10,429 bases of DNA from JBNJEA01 sp051745395 (GCA_051745395.1 JBNJEA010000104.1:1-10429), one strand, 5' to 3'; shown: positions 1-7,197, counted from the stretch's first letter. The notes: a model not told the origin generated them from the sequence alone. Numbers and translations are program-made.

Positions 1-1118
1 TAGGTGGTCCATTTGCCGCCGGTGATGGTCACCAGCCCGGTACGGGAAATGTAGATGGTGTGATCGCGCGACAGGGCCGCCGTATCATCGGTGTCCGATG
101 GGCTGACCAGCGGCCGCAGGCCGGCGAAAATGCTTAACACGTCCGACGGGCCCGGGTCCTTGGTCAGGTACAGGGCCGCATGGGACAGCAGAAAATCGAT
201 TTCCTCTGCAAGCGCCCGGGGTTCTAAGGAAATGTCGTCGACGGGGGTATCTGTTGTGCCCACAATGACCTTGTCGTGCCAGGGCGTGGCAAAAAGCACC
301 CGGCCGTCCGAGGTATGCGGCACCATGATGGCGTTGTTGCCCGGCAGAAAGGATTTGTCGAGCACGATGTGCACGCCCTGGCTCGGGGCGATCATGCGGC
401 CGGCATCCGGTTCGTCCATTTGCACCACATTGTCGGTAAACGCGCCGGTGGCATTGATGACCCCGTTGCTGCGGATCTCGAATTCCCGGCCGGTTTCACA
501 GTCTCTGGCCTGTACGCCCTGGATGATGCCGTTTTCCTTGATCAGGCCGACGGCTTTCATGTAGTTGACCACGGTGGCGGATTGGTCCACCGCCGTCTGG
601 GCCATGTTGACGGCCAGCCGGGCATCGTCGAACTGGCCGTCATAGTAAATCACACCGCCGCGCAGCCCTTCGGTCTCCACCGTGGGCAAAAGCTCGCGGG
701 TTTTTTCCTTGGACAGGAACTTGGAGTGACCGAACCCGTGTTTGCCGGCCAGCATGTCGTAGATTTTCAGGCCGATGCCGTAAAACGGGCCCTCCCACCA
801 GTCGTAACTCGGCACGATAAACGGCAGGTTGCGGACCAGGTGCGGGGCGTTTTTGCGCAGCAGTCCCCGTTCTTTCAATGCTTCGAGCACCAGGGAGACG
901 TTGCCCTGCTGCAGGTAGCGGACGCCGCCGTGGATGAGCTTGGTGCTGCGGCTGGAGGTGCCCTTGGCGAAGTCGTCCTGCTCTATCAGCAGGGTCTGGT
1001 AACCGCGCGATGCCGCTTCGATGCCGCAGCCCAGTCCCGTGGCTCCGCCGCCGATGATGATCAGATCCCATGGTTGTTCCGCGTGTTGGATGCGAGATAG
1101 CATTTCATTTCGGTTCAT
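1..1118 (-). CDS. glpD: Glycerol-3-phosphate dehydrogenase/oxidase, FAD-dependent (C-terminus outside window)
   Basis: The enzyme oxidises sn-glycerol-3-phosphate to dihydroxyacetone phosphate and passes electrons through FAD to the quinone pool, acting as a peripheral inner-membrane enzyme. The reading frame is open from the ATG at 1118 to the window edge, giving about 372 residues of a family usually 500-560 long, so the C-terminal domain lies outside. Residues 19-30 are a Rossmann dinucleotide fold (LIIIGGGATGLG). A GTSSRSTKLIHGGVRYL block at about 53-69 is the family's FAD/substrate signature. The visible end reads TGGKWTT, as in GlpD proteins just before the C-terminal domain. An AAGGAG Shine-Dalgarno 6 nt before the ATG supports the start. 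It follows the alpha/beta hydrolase by 20 nt and is probably cotranscribed with it. The family call is firm. Whether it is a GlpD homodimer type or a GlpA-like subunit depends on the missing part. Confidence 0.93.
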   Translation of the reverse strand, partial: MNRNEMLSRIQHAEQPWDLIIIGGGATGLGCGIEAASRGYQTLLIEQDDFAKGTSSRSTKLIHGGVRYLQQGNVSLVLEALKERGLLRKNAPHLVRNLPFIVPSYDWWEGPFYGIGLKIYDMLAGKHGFGHSKFLSKEKTRELLPTVETEGLRGGVIYYDGQFDDARLAVNMAQTAVDQSATVVNYMKAVGLIKENGIIQGVQARDCETGREFEIRSNGVINATGAFTDNVVQMDEPDAGRMIAPSQGVHIVLDKSFLPGNNAIMVPHTSDGRVLFATPWHDKVIVGTTDTPVDDISLEPRALAEEIDFLLSHAALYLTKDPGPSDVLSIFAGLRPLVSPSDTDDTAALSRDHTIYISRTGLVTITGGKWTT

Positions 1119-1138
1119 CGTGGACTCCTTGGCATTGG

Positions 1139-1978
1139 TTAGAAGGTGTTCGGCGGTTTTGCATCCGGTATAATACCGGCCCGTTTTAAAAAGCGGGCGA
1201 TATTTTGCCAGTAGGAAGCGCTGGTGATCGGCATATCGTTGTGGCCGCAGGAATAGGTGATCAATTCAGCGTTTTGGGCGGCTTCGGCCAGCTTTTTGCC
1301 GTGGGCGTAGGGGACGATTTCATCCATGTTGCCGTGGAAAATCAGAATCGGTTCCGGGTAGTCGCTGACGGCCGACAGGTTGTCGAAACGGTCGCGGACC
1401 AGAAAGCCGGGGGCGAGAAAACGGCTGGCAAAATCGTGGACGCTGGTAAAGGCTGAAACCAGGATCATGGCCGCTGTCGGCCGCTTGCCCGCCAGCCGGC
1501 ACACCGCACCGCCGCCCAAAGACCGACCGTAGCAGATTACCCGGCTGGCGTCTACTTCCGGAAGACCCGTCATCCGGTCATAGGCCGCAACAAAGGTCTG
1601 TGTAATGGTCTCCTGGCTGGGTTGGCCGGCAGACCGGCCGTATCCCGGGTATTCCACCATGAGCACCCCCATGCCCAGGCGGGTGAACGGGATGACCTCC
1701 TCGATGCAGAAATCGATGAGATCGCCGTTGCCGTGGGCAAATATCACCAGGGGCGCCGGTTGGTCCGCCGAGCCGGTGCCGGGTTTTAAATAGAAGGCCT
1801 GCACGCTGCCGAAGGGCATGTCGAGCCACAGCTTTTCATGTTCTACCGGAATCGTTGGGGCCCTTTCCGGTGTCGGGATTTGATCCGTGGGAAACAGCAG
1901 TTGTCGTTGCATGAAAAACACCCCCGCACAATAGGTGGCATAGAGGCCCATGGCCACGCCGATGATTTTAAACGCCAT
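1139..1978 (-). CDS. Membrane-anchored alpha/beta hydrolase, BEM46/ABHD13-like
   Basis: A 279-residue serine hydrolase of unknown substrate. Residues about 4-22 form a hydrophobic N-terminal segment, probably a membrane anchor or uncleaved signal, followed by FFMQRQLLFP, a motif common in BEM46/ABHD13-type proteins. The catalytic triad is readable: nucleophile Ser153 in GRSLGGG, acid Asp219 in HGNMDEIVP, and His246 in SCGHNDM. The oxyanion region FAHGNG and the EYPGYGRSAGQPSQ motif also match the family. The ATG at 1978 is chosen because GGAGA lies 7 nt upstream. The frame could extend to a GTG at 2017, but that codon lies inside the MITE-like insertion and has no clear ribosome site. The gene sits between that element and glpD. 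A lipid, thioester or ester substrate is possible, but nothing here decides it. Confidence 0.85.
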   Translation of the reverse strand: MAFKIIGVAMGLYATYCAGVFFMQRQLLFPTDQIPTPERAPTIPVEHEKLWLDMPFGSVQAFYLKPGTGSADQPAPLVIFAHGNGDLIDFCIEEVIPFTRLGMGVLMVEYPGYGRSAGQPSQETITQTFVAAYDRMTGLPEVDASRVICYGRSLGGGAVCRLAGKRPTAAMILVSAFTSVHDFASRFLAPGFLVRDRFDNLSAVSDYPEPILIFHGNMDEIVPYAHGKKLAEAAQNAELITYSCGHNDMPITSASYWQNIARFLKRAGIIPDAKPPNTF

Positions 1979-1985
1979 AGGGATT

Positions 1986-1990
1986 TCTCC
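1986..1990 (-). promoter_or_regulatory. Ribosome binding site fixing the start of the 1139-1978 hydrolase
   Basis: GGAGA on the minus strand ends 7 nt before the ATG at 1978. It favours this ATG over the in-frame GTG at 2017, which is part of the inserted element and lacks a comparable site. Confidence 0.6.
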
Positions 1991-1997
1991 GTTGCGC

Positions 1998-2004
1998 TTG
2001 GAAA
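1998..2004 (+). repeat. Target-site duplication, left copy (TTGGAAA)
   Basis: This 7-mer abuts the left terminal inverted repeat of the MITE-like element exactly and is identical to the 7-mer abutting its right end. Confidence 0.65.
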
Positions 2005-2154
2005 CTTGACAGTCCACAGTTCTGTCATTCCTGCGAAGGCAGGAATCTATAACTCACCGATTATTCTGGATTCCCGCCTTCGCGGGAATGACTTCGAGAG
2101 ACAATGCGGTTACTTTTAAAATCAATAACTTAAACAAAACTTTTGACTGTCAAG
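2005..2154. mobile_element. 150-bp MITE-like element with 20-nt TIRs and 7-bp target duplication
   Basis: The ends 2005-2024 and 2135-2154 are inverted repeats of each other. The outer 10 bases (CTTGACAGTC) match exactly, and 17 of 20 match overall. The element is flanked on both sides by the same 7-mer TTGGAAA (1998-2004 and 2155-2161), as expected of a target-site duplication. Inside is an inverted pair of short hairpins (2024-2047 and 2069-2092). There is no transposase gene, so it would be a non-autonomous element mobilised in trans. It lies in the gap after nagZ and before the alpha/beta hydrolase. The 2154-side TIR carries a TTGACA reading toward the hydrolase, so it might contribute a -35 box, but the best -10 at 17-bp spacing (AGTTAT) is weak. 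No transposase family is assigned. Confidence 0.7.
2024..2092. repeat. Inverted pair of REP-like hairpins
   Basis: The 24-mers 2024-2047 and 2069-2092 are inverted copies with 22 of 24 matches. Each is itself a hairpin: ATTCCTGC/GCAGGAAT with a GAAG loop at 2027-2046, and ATTCCCGC/GCGGGAAT with a CTTC loop at 2070-2089. The GTCATTCC-type palindrome is a widespread intergenic REP type in many proteobacteria (general knowledge). The two arms differ by compensatory C-G to T-A changes, which implies selection on, or copying of, the stem structure. Confidence 0.85.
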
Positions 2155-2161
2155 TTGGAAA
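2155..2161 (+). repeat. Target-site duplication, right copy (TTGGAAA)
   Basis: This is the right-hand partner of the 7-mer at 1998-2004. It directly follows the right terminal inverted repeat. Confidence 0.65.
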
Positions 2162-2198
2162 TGAAGGCGCGGAAAACCATTTTTGCAGTTGGCTCCCA

Positions 2199-3206
2199 TC
2201 AGCCCTGCAGCCCGAAGCGCTCCTTCAATGCCGCAATCCGCGCCAGCGACCGGCTGCCGGCTTCAAGCAATGCCGCATTATCGTTGATTTTTTGTATCAT
2301 GTGGGCACAGGCGGTTTCAATGTCTTTACGGGTATGGCAGATCAGGGCGATGTCGACGTCTGCAAAAAGTACCTGGTCGATGATTGCCGGCATGTCGTAA
2401 TGCTGCCGCAGCGCTCCCATTTCCAGATCGTCTGTGATCACCGCGCCGTCGTAGCCCATCGACTGCCGCAGCAGGGTACCGACAATTGCCGGTGAAAGCG
2501 ATGCCGGCCAGACCGGATCGATTGCGGTGTAGCGGATGTGGGACAGCATCATGGCCGCCACTTCGCTTTCAATGGCGGCGGTAAAGGGGAGGAGGTCAAA
2601 TGCGGCCAGCAAGTCCCGCGGGGCGTCGAGATCCGGCCGGACTATGTGCGAATCCGCGGTGGTCCGGCCGATGCCGGGAAAGTGTTTGGCCACGGCCATG
2701 ATCTGCTTTTGTTGAAGCCGTTGAATAATGGTGGTGCCCATTTGCGCAACCCACGCCGGGTCGCTGCCGAAGACGCGATCGGCCATGACGCTGTCAAAAC
2801 CGGCCGGGGCCACGTCCATGACCGGCGCCATGTTCATGTTAATGCCCGCATCGGACAGTTCCCGTGCCGTGATGTCGGCAAAGGCGGCCGCATCGGCAGT
2901 CGAGGTCATGGCGGCGGCGCCGGCAAATTCGGTGAAATCCGGGGCCTTCAAGCGCGCCACCGGACCGCCCTCCTGGTCGACAGCGACCATCAGCGGGGCG
3001 GTGCCGCAGGATTGCGCATACGCCTGCGCATCGGCGCACAGGCGTTTTACCTGCTGCCGGTTTTCAATGTTTCGGGCAAACAGGATAATGCCGCCGACAC
3101 CGACCGTATCGATGAAAAACTTCAGGTCGGTGTTTAGCGTGGTGCCGTAAAATCCGGCCATTATCCGCTGGCCGGCAATGTGTGCGATTGTTTGCGCGCT
3201 GTCCAT
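2199..3206 (-). CDS. nagZ: Beta-N-acetylhexosaminidase, glycoside hydrolase family 3 (NagZ type)
   Basis: It removes non-reducing N-acetylglucosamine from muropeptides (GlcNAc-anhydroMurNAc-peptides) in the cytoplasm during cell-wall recycling. The 335-residue, single-domain GH3 protein has the usual compact NagZ length and no signal peptide. Signatures are VDQEGGPVARL at 76-86, the KHFPG...DSH loop at 174-187 that carries the Asp-His general acid/base dyad, and ITDDLEMGA at 257-265 with the catalytic nucleophile aspartate. The loop reads GIGRTTADSH, where many NagZ proteins have GHG. The essential DSH is intact, so activity is expected. The ATG at 3206 shares its A with the TGA stop of the upstream MBL gene, so the two are probably translationally coupled. 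It is the last gene of the run that starts with the heme genes. Confidence 0.92.
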   Translation of the reverse strand: MDSAQTIAHIAGQRIMAGFYGTTLNTDLKFFIDTVGVGGIILFARNIENRQQVKRLCADAQAYAQSCGTAPLMVAVDQEGGPVARLKAPDFTEFAGAAAMTSTADAAAFADITARELSDAGINMNMAPVMDVAPAGFDSVMADRVFGSDPAWVAQMGTTIIQRLQQKQIMAVAKHFPGIGRTTADSHIVRPDLDAPRDLLAAFDLLPFTAAIESEVAAMMLSHIRYTAIDPVWPASLSPAIVGTLLRQSMGYDGAVITDDLEMGALRQHYDMPAIIDQVLFADVDIALICHTRKDIETACAHMIQKINDNAALLEAGSRSLARIAALKERFGLQG

Positions 3207-3835
3207 CAGGTAAACGGATTTTCTGCTTTTTCACGGCCTATGGTCGATGAGGGCGCATCGCCGTAATCGTGGCCCGGCCAGACCCGGGTGTCGTCGGGCA
3301 GGGTATAGAGCTTTTCCCGGATGGAAAAAAGCAGCTTTTTCATGGACCCGCCCGGCATGTCCGTCCGGCCCACGGCGCCCACAAACAGGGTGTCGCCTGT
3401 AAACAGGTGGCCGTGGCAGTAAATGCAGATTGAGCCCGGCGTGTGGCCCGGTGTATGGATGACCTGCAGCCGGGTTTCTCCGATATTGATAATATCATTG
3501 TCTGCCAGAAGACAGTCGGCCCCGGGCGATCCCTTGCCGCCGAGTACCCGGGAAAAGGCACGGTGTAAAAAGCCGCTGACCTGGTCGGCATCGGTGGCGT
3601 GGATGCACAATTGAGCGCCCGTGGCCTCCATGATGGCCGCATTGCCGGAGGTATGATCCGAGTGGCCGTGGGTGTTGATGATGTGGGTGATCTCGTAGCC
3701 GGCTTCTTTGACCGCGTCTAAAATCTTTTGCGGTTCAAAGGCGGGATCAATGACCGCGCAGGTGCCCGTGGCTTCATCTCCGATCATGTAGGAGAAATTG
3801 GCCATCTGTTCGAGGTAGATCTGTTTGATTTCCAT
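3206..3835 (-). CDS. MBL-fold metallo-hydrolase, glyoxalase II-like
   Basis: A 209-residue metallo-beta-lactamase-fold hydrolase. Metal-binding motifs are complete: THGHSDH at 55-61, His131 in HTPGHTPGS, Asp148 in FTGDTLF, and His189 in WPGHDYG. This pattern is shared by hydroxyacylglutathione hydrolase (GloB)-like proteins and related thioesterases. The usual GloB C-terminal substrate-binding domain is absent, so the substrate is open and glutathione dependence should not be assumed. No signal peptide is seen, so it is probably cytoplasmic. It begins 24 nt after ahbD, without a strong Shine-Dalgarno, and overlaps nagZ by one base at its stop. The fold is certain. A specific role, such as detoxifying methylglyoxal-derived thioesters, is only an inference. 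Confidence 0.88.
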   Translation of the reverse strand: MEIKQIYLEQMANFSYMIGDEATGTCAVIDPAFEPQKILDAVKEAGYEITHIINTHGHSDHTSGNAAIMEATGAQLCIHATDADQVSGFLHRAFSRVLGGKGSPGADCLLADNDIINIGETRLQVIHTPGHTPGSICIYCHGHLFTGDTLFVGAVGRTDMPGGSMKKLLFSIREKLYTLPDDTRVWPGHDYGDAPSSTIGREKAENPFT

Positions 3836-3853
3836 GGCGTGTTTTGTCTGTTT

Positions 3854-3875
3854 TTTCGCCTAAATTGAGCGTTTC
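3854..3875 (-). repeat. 22-nt dispersed motif, copy overlapping the ahbD stop
   Basis: On the minus strand it reads GAAACGCTCAATTTAGG, then one variable base, then GAAA. It spans the last codons and stop of ahbD. It matches the copy at 9841-9862 in 21 of 22 bases, with 17 consecutive identical bases. Confidence 0.6.
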
Positions 3876-4957
3876 GGTTCATAGCTGCACAGCGGCTCTT
3901 CGGCCAGGTAGTCGCCGGTGGCTTCATAGGCGCGGGCCCGGCAGCCGCCGCAGACGCGCTTGTATTCGCAGCGCCCGCATTTGCCCTTGAGGTTGTCGTA
4001 ATTGCGCAGCGATTGAAAAACTTCGGAGTTTTCCCAGATATCGGCAAAAGACGTCCGGGTGACGTCCCCGCAGTTTAGGTCTAAAAAACCGCAGGGTTGG
4101 ACAACGCCGCGGTGGGAAATAAAGCAAAAGCCGGTGCCGCCCAGACAGCCCCGGGTGACGGCATCTAAGCCGTGGCTGTCATAGGTGACCGATTTGCCTT
4201 CCGCCCGGGCCCGCTGGCGCAGGATGCGGTAGTAATGCGGGGCGCAGGTGGCTTTGAGCTGCAGCGGCGTTTGCTGTTTTTGGTCGTAGAACCAGTTCAG
4301 CGTTTCTTCATATTCCTGTGCCGATATCGCCTGTTCGATGATGTATTTGCCCCGGCCCGTGGGCACCAGCAGAAAAATGTGCAGCGCCGCTGCCCCCAGG
4401 TCTTCTGCCAGCTTGAGAATTTTCGGGATTTGATCAGCATTGTGCTGGGTAATGGTGGTGTTGACCTGAAATTCGATGCCGGCGTTTCTGGCCGCTTCAA
4501 TGCCCCGAAGGGCTCCCTCGAATGCGCCGGGCACGCCCCGGAAGCTGTCGTGGCTTTCCGCATTTGCGCCGTCTAAGCTGATGCTGATGCGCTGGATGCC
4601 GGAATCGGCCATTTTTTTCGCCATGGATTCGGTGACAAGCGTTCCGTTGGGCGCCATGACCATTCTCAGTCCGAGTTGGGTACCGTATGCGGCGATATCG
4701 AAAATGTCTTTTCGGAGCAGGGGCTCGCCGCCGGTCAGAATCACGATGGGCCGGCCCACTTCGGCGATCTGTTCGAGCAGGGCATAGGATGCGGCCGTGT
4801 CGAGTTCTTCGGTGTAGGGGCCGCAAGTCGCCGCCGCGCGGCAGTGGACGCAGTTCAGGTTGCAGTTTCGGGTAGTTTCCCAGGCCACGAGGCGAAGAGT
4901 AGAATTGGAAGGAGATTGCTGGCCTTGATGTGGCGAATGTGTTGTTTGTGGGCTCAC
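3860..4957 (-). CDS. ahbD: Heme synthase AhbD, radical SAM/SPASM protein
   Basis: AhbD converts Fe-coproporphyrin III to heme b by oxidative decarboxylation of two propionates to vinyls, the last step of the siroheme-dependent pathway. The 365-residue protein has a short polar N-terminus followed by LRLVAWETTRNCNLNCVHCRAA. Cys32, Cys36 and Cys39 (CxxxCxxC) would bind the radical SAM cluster, and TGGEP lies at 75-79. The C-terminal third has SPASM/Twitch-type cysteines: 271, 289, 296, 327, 330, 336, 339 and 357. The GTG at 4957 is taken as start, with AGGA 7 nt upstream, so the gene begins 23 nt after hemB stops. A longer frame reaching 5095 runs into hemB and is probably spurious. Adjacency to hemB and ahbC makes AhbD much likelier than NirJ or another SPASM maturase. 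Confidence 0.9.
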   Translation of the reverse strand: MSPQTTHSPHQGQQSPSNSTLRLVAWETTRNCNLNCVHCRAAATCGPYTEELDTAASYALLEQIAEVGRPIVILTGGEPLLRKDIFDIAAYGTQLGLRMVMAPNGTLVTESMAKKMADSGIQRISISLDGANAESHDSFRGVPGAFEGALRGIEAARNAGIEFQVNTTITQHNADQIPKILKLAEDLGAAALHIFLLVPTGRGKYIIEQAISAQEYEETLNWFYDQKQQTPLQLKATCAPHYYRILRQRARAEGKSVTYDSHGLDAVTRGCLGGTGFCFISHRGVVQPCGFLDLNCGDVTRTSFADIWENSEVFQSLRNYDNLKGKCGRCEYKRVCGGCRARAYEATGDYLAEEPLCSYEPKRSI

Positions 4958-4964
4958 TGGTAAA

Positions 4965-4968
4965 TCCT
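4965..4968 (-). promoter_or_regulatory. Ribosome binding site fixing the GTG start of ahbD
   Basis: AGGA on the minus strand lies 7 nt before the GTG at 4957. No ATG occurs between the hemB stop (4981) and the CxxxCxxC motif at an equally good spacing, so a GTG start is the simplest reading. Confidence 0.5.
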
Positions 4969-4980
4969 GTATTAGAATGG

Positions 4981-5955
4981 TTACCCGGAAATCGCCGCTG
5001 CCGCATCCATGGCGAAATAGGTCAGAATCGTGTCCGCGCCGGCGCGCTTGATGGCCGTTAAAGTTTCGAGCATCACCTTTTGGCCGTCGACCCATCCCAT
5101 CTGTTCGGCGGCCTTGACCATGGCATACTCGCCGCTGACGTTGTAGGCGGCCACCGGCAGGTCAAATTCCTCCCGGAGCCGGCAGATGATGTCGAGATAG
5201 GGCAAAGCCGGCTTGACCATGATGATGTCGGCGCCTTCCTCCACGTCCAGGGTGGCTTCCCGGACGGCTTCCACGGCATTGGCCGGATCCATTTGATAGG
5301 TGCGCCGGTCGCCGAATTGGGGCGCGGAATGGGCGGCATCGCGAAACGGGCCGTAGTAGGCGCTGCAGTACTTGGCCGCATAGGACATGATCGGCACCTG
5401 GGCAAAGCCCTCCTCGTCGAGCGACTCTCGGATAAAGCCCACCCGGCCGTCCATCATGTCCGACGGGGCGACCATGTCCGCGCCGGCCCGGGCGTGGGAC
5501 ACGGCGGTGCGGGCCAGCAGGTCCAGGGTGGCGTCGTTGTCGACAACGCCTTTATCCACCATGCCGCAGTGGCCGTGGTCGGTGTACTGGCACAGACAGA
5601 CATCGGTAATGACGGCAAGTTCCGGGACCTTGTTTTTCAGGGCGGCCACGGCCGTCTGCACGATGCCGTCGCCGGCATAGGCCCGGGTGCCCAGCGGGTC
5701 TTTTTTGTCGGCAATGCCGAAGACCATCACGGCCGGTATGCCTTTTTTCACGGCGGATTGGGCGGTTTTGACCAGATGATCCACCGAAAGCTGGTACTGG
5801 CCCGGCATGGAGGCCACGGGGTTTTTAATGTTTTTGCCGTCGATGGCAAACAGCGGCAGTATCAGGTCATCGACCGACAGCACGGTTTCGCGGATCATGC
5901 GCCGGAATGTTTCATTTTGGCGCAGGCGTCGGGGTCTGTAGTCCGGAAATTGCAT
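4981..5955 (-). CDS. hemB: Delta-aminolevulinic acid dehydratase (porphobilinogen synthase)
   Basis: It condenses two 5-aminolevulinate molecules to porphobilinogen, an early cytoplasmic step shared by heme, siroheme and cobalamin synthesis. The length of 324 residues is normal. The active-site lysines are visible: Lys195 in SYAAKYCSAYYGPFRDA, and the Schiff-base Lys248 in IMVKPALPYLD. The DVCLCQYTDHGHCG segment holds Cys120, Cys122 and Cys130, the three-cysteine ligand set of the zinc-dependent class. The start at 5955 is supported by AAAGGA about 9 nt upstream. It lies 22 nt after ahbC and 23 nt before ahbD, so it is probably in one transcript with them. This supplies pathway entry and exit steps together. 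Confidence 0.97.
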   Translation of the reverse strand: MQFPDYRPRRLRQNETFRRMIRETVLSVDDLILPLFAIDGKNIKNPVASMPGQYQLSVDHLVKTAQSAVKKGIPAVMVFGIADKKDPLGTRAYAGDGIVQTAVAALKNKVPELAVITDVCLCQYTDHGHCGMVDKGVVDNDATLDLLARTAVSHARAGADMVAPSDMMDGRVGFIRESLDEEGFAQVPIMSYAAKYCSAYYGPFRDAAHSAPQFGDRRTYQMDPANAVEAVREATLDVEEGADIIMVKPALPYLDIICRLREEFDLPVAAYNVSGEYAMVKAAEQMGWVDGQKVMLETLTAIKRAGADTILTYFAMDAAAAISG

Positions 5956-5977
5956 ACAGGGGCGTCCTTTTACTGGT

Positions 5978-7156
5978 TTAGCGGATTTCTTCGTCGGTCA
6001 GGTAGCATGCCGGGTCCGGGGCCCATACATCGCCGGTAATCGCTTCGGCCCGCACCCGGAAGTTGCCGCCGCAGATGTCGAGCCAGCGGCACTCGGCACA
6101 CCGGCCGGTGACATGTTTTTTCTTTTCCTTTAACTTGGCCAGCAGGGAATCGCCGGTGTCGGTCCAGATCTCGGAAAACGGCCGGTTGCGGATGTTGCCG
6201 AAGCTGTAGTGCCGCCAGAACTGATCGGCATGCACCTCGCCGTTCCAACTGATGCAGCCGATGCCCCGGCCCGAGTTGTTGCCCTCGTTCATGTTGAGCA
6301 GCTCGAGCACTTCGGCCGCCCGCTCGGGGTCTTCCTTGAGCAGCCGCAGGTAAAGGTACGGGCCGTCTGCGTGGTTGTCCACGGTGAGCACTTCCTTGGG
6401 TTTGCCCTTGTCGTGGAGCGCCTTGGTGCGATCGATAATCCGGTCGACAATCCGGCGGGTTTCTTCGTGGGAGACATCGTCATTGACCAGGGTAGAGCCC
6501 CGGCCGGCATAGACGAGGTGATAAAAACAGATCCGCGGGACCTCCATTTCTTCCAGCAGATCAAACAGGCCGTCGATTTCACCGGCATTAAACCGGTTGA
6601 TGGTAAAGCGCAGTCCCACCTTGATACCGGCGGCCTTGCTGTTTCGGATGCCTTCCATGGCGGAATCGAAAGCGCCTTCAACTCCGCGGAAACGGTCGTT
6701 TACCGCCTGCATTCCGTCTAAGCTGATCCCCACGTAGGACAGTCCGATGTCTTTTAACACCCGGGCGGTGTCCGGGTCGATCAGGGTGCCGTTGGTGGAA
6801 ATGACCGCCCGCATGCCCTTTTCCACGGCGTAGCCCGCAAGCTCGGGCAAATCTTTCCGCATCAGGGGCTCGCCCCCGGAAAACAGCAGCACCGGCACGC
6901 CCATTTGAGAAAGGTCATCGATAAGGGCCTTGCCCTCGGCGGTGGTCAGTTCGTCCTCGGTTTGCCGGGTTTTGGCATGGGCGTAGCAGTGGATGCATTT
7001 GAGATTGCAGCGCCGGGTGATGTTCCATACCACCACCGGCTTTTTGTCCGCGGAAAATTGCAGCAGGTGCGACGGCAGTTCCTTGGAGTGCCGGCCGTAG
7101 CGCAAAGCGTCCGAAGGTTCCACGGTGCCGCAGTAGAGTTTTGAGATACCGATCAT
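5978..7156 (-). CDS. ahbC: Radical SAM protein AhbC (12,18-didecarboxysiroheme deacetylase)
   Basis: AhbC removes the acetate side chains at C2 and C7 of 12,18-didecarboxysiroheme to give Fe-coproporphyrin III, the substrate of AhbD. The 392-residue protein starts MIGISKLYCG...SDALRYGR, the distinctive N-terminus of AhbC/NirJ1-type proteins. Cys50, Cys54 and Cys57 form the CxxxCxxC radical SAM motif in NITRRCNLKCIHCYAH, and SGGEP lies at 93-97. SPASM-type cysteines include 301, 353, 356, 362 and 384. A GAGGA ribosome site 5 nt before the ATG supports the start. It is 41 nt downstream of the ClpX-like gene, with no clear promoter or terminator between. The proteins once named as heme d1 enzymes are similar, but no denitrification genes are present and the hemB/ahbD neighbours favour AhbC. 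Confidence 0.92.
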   Translation of the reverse strand: MIGISKLYCGTVEPSDALRYGRHSKELPSHLLQFSADKKPVVVWNITRRCNLKCIHCYAHAKTRQTEDELTTAEGKALIDDLSQMGVPVLLFSGGEPLMRKDLPELAGYAVEKGMRAVISTNGTLIDPDTARVLKDIGLSYVGISLDGMQAVNDRFRGVEGAFDSAMEGIRNSKAAGIKVGLRFTINRFNAGEIDGLFDLLEEMEVPRICFYHLVYAGRGSTLVNDDVSHEETRRIVDRIIDRTKALHDKGKPKEVLTVDNHADGPYLYLRLLKEDPERAAEVLELLNMNEGNNSGRGIGCISWNGEVHADQFWRHYSFGNIRNRPFSEIWTDTGDSLLAKLKEKKKHVTGRCAECRWLDICGGNFRVRAEAITGDVWAPDPACYLTDEEIR

Positions 7157-7197
7157 GTGTTCCTCAATTTATGAATTCGTCAAGCCGGGCCGGCCGT

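Noticed and set aside
276..1100. Long plus-strand open frame of 274 codons
   Set aside because: It lies entirely antisense to the clear glpD coding sequence, has no family-like motifs and is explained by GC-rich codon structure.
1165..1179. Palindrome CCGGTATAATACCGG
   Set aside because: It lies within the hydrolase coding region (Gly-Ile-Ile-Pro codons) with no U-run; probably coincidental.
2024..2092. Two similar hairpins as the start of a CRISPR array
   Set aside because: Only two units are present, in inverted orientation with palindromic REP structure, and there are no cas genes.
4958..5095. N-terminal extension of ahbD overlapping hemB
   Set aside because: The extra residues are Arg/His/Gly-rich, out of frame over hemB, and unlike AhbD N-termini. 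The GTG at 4957 has a fitting ribosome site.
5080..6039. Plus-strand open frame of 319 codons
   Set aside because: It is antisense to hemB, whose motifs are complete. The composition (His/Gly/Val-rich) is typical of a shadow frame.
7181..7197. GC-rich palindromic stretch (GGCCGGCC) between the ATPase and ahbC as a terminator
   Set aside because: The pairing is short and no U-run follows on the minus strand, so it does not support an intrinsic terminator.
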